Assembly (NCBI GenBank): GCA_003028315.1
Contig: CP028150.1
Span: forward strand, 2,046,001 to 2,110,000
Reading direction: 5' to 3'
DNA: 64,000 nt
Source: Neisseria mucosa
GTDB taxonomy: Bacteria; Pseudomonadota; Gammaproteobacteria; Burkholderiales; Neisseriaceae
Of the stretch, positions 60,865-64,000 are shown one piece after another. Both the position numbers and the translations under genes were made by a program. The notes under the pieces were generated by a model. It was not told where the DNA came from and made no database searches. It worked only from the letters and a program-made list of their open reading frames with translations. Position 1 is the stretch's first letter. Each line of letters begins with the position of its first letter.

Positions 60865-63255
60865 ATGACTGACCAAAAACACGAAGAATACGGCGCCGAC
60901 AGCATACAAGTGCTGGAAGGCTTGGAAGCGGTACGCAAACGCCCCGGTATGTATATCGGCGACACGCAGGACGGCAGCGGCCTGCACCACATGGTGTTCG
61001 AAGTATTGGACAACGCCATCGACGAAGCCCTTGCCGGACATTGCGACAAAATCACCGTAACCATCCATGCCGACAATTCCGTCAGCGTGGCCGACAACGG
61101 GCGCGGTATGCCCACCGGCATCCACCCGAAAGAAGGACGCTCCGCCGCCGAAGTCATCATGACCGTGTTGCACGCGGGCGGCAAGTTCGACAACAACAGC
61201 TACAAAATCTCCGGCGGTCTTCACGGCGTGGGTGTGTCCGTCGTCAACGCGCTGTCCGACTGGGTAACGCTGACCATCTACCGCGACGGCAAGGAACACT
61301 TTGTCCGCTTCGTGCGCGGCGAAACCGAAGAGCCGCTGAAAGTTGTCGGCGATTCCGACAAAAAAGGTACGACTGTGCGCTTCCTCGCCAGCGCGGAAAC
61401 CTTCGGCAATGTCGAATACAGTTTCGACATCCTCGCCAAACGCATCCGCGAACTTTCCTTCCTGAACAACGGCGTAGACATCGAATTGATCGACGAGCGC
61501 GACGGCAAACACGAAAGCTTCGCCCTTTCCGGCGGCGTGGCAGGTTTCGTGCAATACATGAACCGCAAAAAAACGCCGTTGCACGAAAAAATCTTTTACG
61601 CGTTCGGCGAAAAAGACGGCATGAGCGTCGAATGCGCGATGCAGTGGAACGACAGCTATCAGGAAAGCGTGCAGTGCTTCACCAACAACATCCCGCAGCG
61701 CGACGGCGGTACGCACCTGACCGCACTGCGCCAAGTGATGACGCGCACCATCAACAGCTACATCGAAGCCAACGAAGTCGCCAAAAAAGCCAAAGTTGAA
61801 ACCGCCGGCGACGATATGCGCGAAGGTTTGACCTGTGTGTTGTCCGTCAAACTGCCCGACCCCAAATTCTCGTCGCAAACCAAGGACAAGCTGGTTTCCA
61901 GCGAAATCGGCCCCGTCGTCAACGAAGTCATCAACCAAGCCCTGACCGACTTCCTCGAAGAAAATCCGAACGAAGCCAAAATCATCACCGGCAAAATCGT
62001 CGATGCCGCCCGCGCGCGCGAAGCCGCCCGCAAAGCCCGCGAAATCACCCGCCGCAAAGGCGTGATGGACGGCTTGGGGCTACCCGGCAAACTCGCCGAC
62101 TGCCAAGAAAAAGACCCTGCCTTGTCAGAGCTTTACCTGGTCGAGGGCGATTCCGCAGGCGGTTCCGCCAAACAAGGCCGCGACCGCAAATTCCAAGCCA
62201 TTTTGCCGCTCAAAGGCAAAATCTTGAACGTCGAAAAAGCCCGTTTTGAAAAAATGCTCGCCAGCCAAGAGGTCGCCACCCTGATTACCGCGCTGGGCGC
62301 AGGCATCGGCAAAGAAGAGTTTAACCCCGAAAAACTGCGTTACCACCGCATTATCATCATGACCGATGCCGACGTGGACGGCGCGCACATCCGCACCCTA
62401 CTCCTGACCTTCTTCTACCGCCAAATGCCCGAACTGGTCGAACGCGGCTACATCTACATCGCCCAGCCGCCGCTCTACAAAGCCAAATACGGCAAGCAGG
62501 AGCGTTACCTCAAAGATGAGCTTGAAAAAGACCAATGGCTGCTCGGCCTTGCCTTGGAAAAAGCCAAAATCGTTTCAGACGGCCGCACCATCGAAGGCGC
62601 AGAACTTGCCGATACCGCCAAACAATTCCTGTTGGCGAAAACCGTTATCGAACAGGAAAGCCGCTTTGTGGACGAACTCGTCCTGCGCGCCATGTTGCAC
62701 GCGTCGCCCATTGATTTGACGTCGTCTGAAAACTCCGATAAAGCCGTTACCGAACTTTCCGGCTTGCTCGACGAAAAAGAAGTCGCCCTCGAACGCATCG
62801 AAGGCCACGAAGGCAACCGCTTCATCAAAATCACCCGCAAGCTGCACGGCAACGTCATGGTCAGCTACATCGAACCCAAGTTCCTCAACAGCAAAGCCTA
62901 CCAAACCCTCACCCAAACCGCCGCCGCGCTCAAAGGCTTGGTCGGCGAGGGCGCCAAGCTCTACAAAGGCGAGAACGAGTACGATGTGGACAGCTTTGAA
63001 ACCGCACTGAACATCCTGCTCCAAAACGCCCAAAAAGGCATGTCCATCCAGCGATACAAAGGTTTGGGCGAGATGAACCCCGAGCAGCTTTGGGAAACCA
63101 CGATGGATCCCGCCGTGCGCCGTTTGTTGAAAGTGCGCATCGAAGACGCCATCGCCGCCGACGAAGTGTTCGTTACCCTGATGGGCGACGAAGTCGAACC
63201 GCGCCGCGCCTTCATCGAAAACAACGCCCTGATTGCGCAAAATATCGACGCTTGA
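60865..63255 (+). CDS. gyrB: DNA gyrase subunit B
   Basis: ATPase subunit introducing negative supercoils. 796 residues: GHKL ATPase with EVLDNAIDEALAGH, VADNGRGMPTGIH and GGLHGVGVSVVNALS; the transducer; and TOPRIM with LVEGDSAGGSAKQGRDR and IIMTDADVDGAHIRTLLLTF. The C-terminal QRYKGLGEMNPEQLWETTMD region is complete. The quinolone-region motif carries no obvious change. An in-frame DUS encodes LTSSEN. No dnaA, dnaN, recF or gyrA is adjacent. Confidence 0.98.
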   Translation: MTDQKHEEYGADSIQVLEGLEAVRKRPGMYIGDTQDGSGLHHMVFEVLDNAIDEALAGHCDKITVTIHADNSVSVADNGRGMPTGIHPKEGRSAAEVIMTVLHAGGKFDNNSYKISGGLHGVGVSVVNALSDWVTLTIYRDGKEHFVRFVRGETEEPLKVVGDSDKKGTTVRFLASAETFGNVEYSFDILAKRIRELSFLNNGVDIELIDERDGKHESFALSGGVAGFVQYMNRKKTPLHEKIFYAFGEKDGMSVECAMQWNDSYQESVQCFTNNIPQRDGGTHLTALRQVMTRTINSYIEANEVAKKAKVETAGDDMREGLTCVLSVKLPDPKFSSQTKDKLVSSEIGPVVNEVINQALTDFLEENPNEAKIITGKIVDAARAREAARKAREITRRKGVMDGLGLPGKLADCQEKDPALSELYLVEGDSAGGSAKQGRDRKFQAILPLKGKILNVEKARFEKMLASQEVATLITALGAGIGKEEFNPEKLRYHRIIIMTDADVDGAHIRTLLLTFFYRQMPELVERGYIYIAQPPLYKAKYGKQERYLKDELEKDQWLLGLALEKAKIVSDGRTIEGAELADTAKQFLLAKTVIEQESRFVDELVLRAMLHASPIDLTSSENSDKAVTELSGLLDEKEVALERIEGHEGNRFIKITRKLHGNVMVSYIEPKFLNSKAYQTLTQTAAALKGLVGEGAKLYKGENEYDVDSFETALNILLQNAQKGMSIQRYKGLGEMNPEQLWETTMDPAVRRLLKVRIEDAIAADEVFVTLMGDEVEPRRAFIENNALIAQNIDA

Positions 63256-63649
63256 TAGGGGGTGAAGCATGAAAAGGTCGTCTGAAAATGGGGATTTCCG
63301 GTTTTCAGACGACCTTTTTGATTGGTGGGAACCAAGACAGATAAAACAAATACGGCGGATTCATTTATTTTTTGATACGACACCTGCCGTCTCCCTGTAC
63401 GGACAGAGATAGGCATTTCAGACGACCTTCAAACAGGCTTAGCTACAATACCGTAAGGGCAAATCAAGACCCAACGAATTCTTTTCATTCCAATGTCTTG
63501 TCGGTTTTACCAACCCGTCCTGCTCCACCCGTAAGCCGAAAATTCCTGCCCGACACCCGTAACAAAAAATAAACCCTGCTGCAATATCATAAATTACGGT
63601 AAATTTACAAAGGAAAACACTTACCCTCCAACCATCAAGGAGTAAGCCA
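63256..63649. other. Intergenic region gyrB / RpiB-like gene
   Basis: 394 bp with the gyrB terminator, a further single DUS (63417-63429) and AT-rich DNA that probably promotes the last gene. A short open frame here has no recognisable product. Confidence 0.55.
63272..63319 (+). terminator. Inverted DUS pair, terminator of gyrB
   Basis: AAAAGGTCGTCTGAAAA pairs with TTTTCAGACGACCTTTTT around a 13-base loop, 17 bp past the gyrB stop. Confidence 0.85.
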
Positions 63650-64000
63650 TGCGTTTGATTATCGCCGCCCCTGCCAACGGGACAACATTAAAAGACGCGC
63701 TCAAGGCGCATTTGCAAAACGATCCGCGAATTGACAGCCTAACCGATTTATCCTCGCCGAATGGCACCTATCCGCAGCTTTCATTTGCTGCGGCGCAAGA
63801 AGTAGCGGCAGGGCGAGCCGACCGCGCTATTTTGATTTGCGGTACAGGAATCGGTACGGCGATTGCAGCCAATAAAGTCCGCGGCATACGGGCAGCAACG
63901 GCGCATGATTTAATCACTTTGCGCGGTTCGGTAGAAAACTACGATGCACAGGTATTGTGCATGGGACAAAACGTCATCGCCGCCCCCGCTGCATGGGCAT
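63650..64000 (+). CDS. RpiB/LacA/LacB-family sugar-phosphate isomerase (partial, right edge)
   Basis: 117 codons visible from ATG 63650, with AAGGAG seven bases upstream; the C-terminus is off the window. The family core AILICGTGIGTAIAANKVRG (with the catalytic-site Cys) followed by IRAATAHDL and AQVLCMGQNVI is clear. The usual DHAG start is replaced by IIAAPANGTTLKDALK, and the HN pair near the active site is not conserved. The substrate may therefore differ from ribose 5-phosphate, for example a tetrulose phosphate. Confidence 0.85.

Noticed and set aside
61041..61799. Arg/Pro-rich 252-codon frame inside gyrB
   Set aside because: Shadow frame of gyrB; composition typical of out-of-frame GC-rich sequence.

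Overview
This window is chromosomal DNA of a commensal Neisseria. The main clue is the DNA uptake sequence (DUS), which occurs dozens of times in the form AGGTCGTCTGAA. That is the dialect described for the N. mucosa / N. sicca / N. macacae group; meningococci and gonococci use ATGCCGTCTGAA. Other neisserial marks are a Correia element, dRS3 repeats and inverted DUS pairs acting as terminators. Gene content also fits: an Mla operon led by mlaF, rne divergent from rluC, and a close homolog of the meningococcal bile-acid symporter ASBT. No rRNA, tRNA or CRISPR array was seen.

Layout. 1-5000: S10 ribosomal protein operon on the minus strand (rplC to rpsQ), then the first gene of the spc operon (rplN, cut by the left edge); rpsJ is not next to rplC. 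5300-9500: ampG, an MFS transporter, then an AT-rich island with a DUF3304-type gene, a decayed thioredoxin-fold-like gene that escapes ORF calling, and a Correia element. 9551-14146: rne and rluC, divergent. 14136-14600: three DUS-bounded tandem repeats of about 155 bp. 14655-26962: housekeeping singletons (rsmG, an alanine symporter, an NlpC/P60 peptidase, ubiB, hslO, mscL, fabI, orn, a Sel1 protein, ASBT, rnhB). 27487-32759: lpxB, then the phospholipid-transport operon mlaF-E-D-C-B-A read on the minus strand.

33171-48130: a copper-storage (Csp) protein, then the distal half of the division/cell-wall (dcw) cluster, all on the minus strand. Its transcription order is Sel1 protein, murD, amidase, ftsW, murG, methyltransferase, murC, ddlB, ftsQ, ftsA, ftsZ. 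The amidase and methyltransferase are foreign to the usual dcw order and each sits between DUS pairs. ftsW is split by a one-base deficit in a G run. 48376-57676: truncated hemoglobin, cidA/lrgB pair, argJ, a repeat island, a UDG-like/rimI/tsaB operon, gluQ, an orphan LytTR response regulator and fba. 57888-64000: a thioesterase coupled to xerC, sdaA, gyrB, and the start of an RpiB-family isomerase cut by the right edge.

Most genes form short transcription units closed by inverted DUS pairs that resemble intrinsic terminators. I found no clearly new defence or mobile system. The strongest unexpected signals are the ftsW frameshift, the decayed gene beside the DUF3304 gene, foreign DUS dialects in mlaF and beside the Sel1 gene, and the DUS-bounded tandem repeat.
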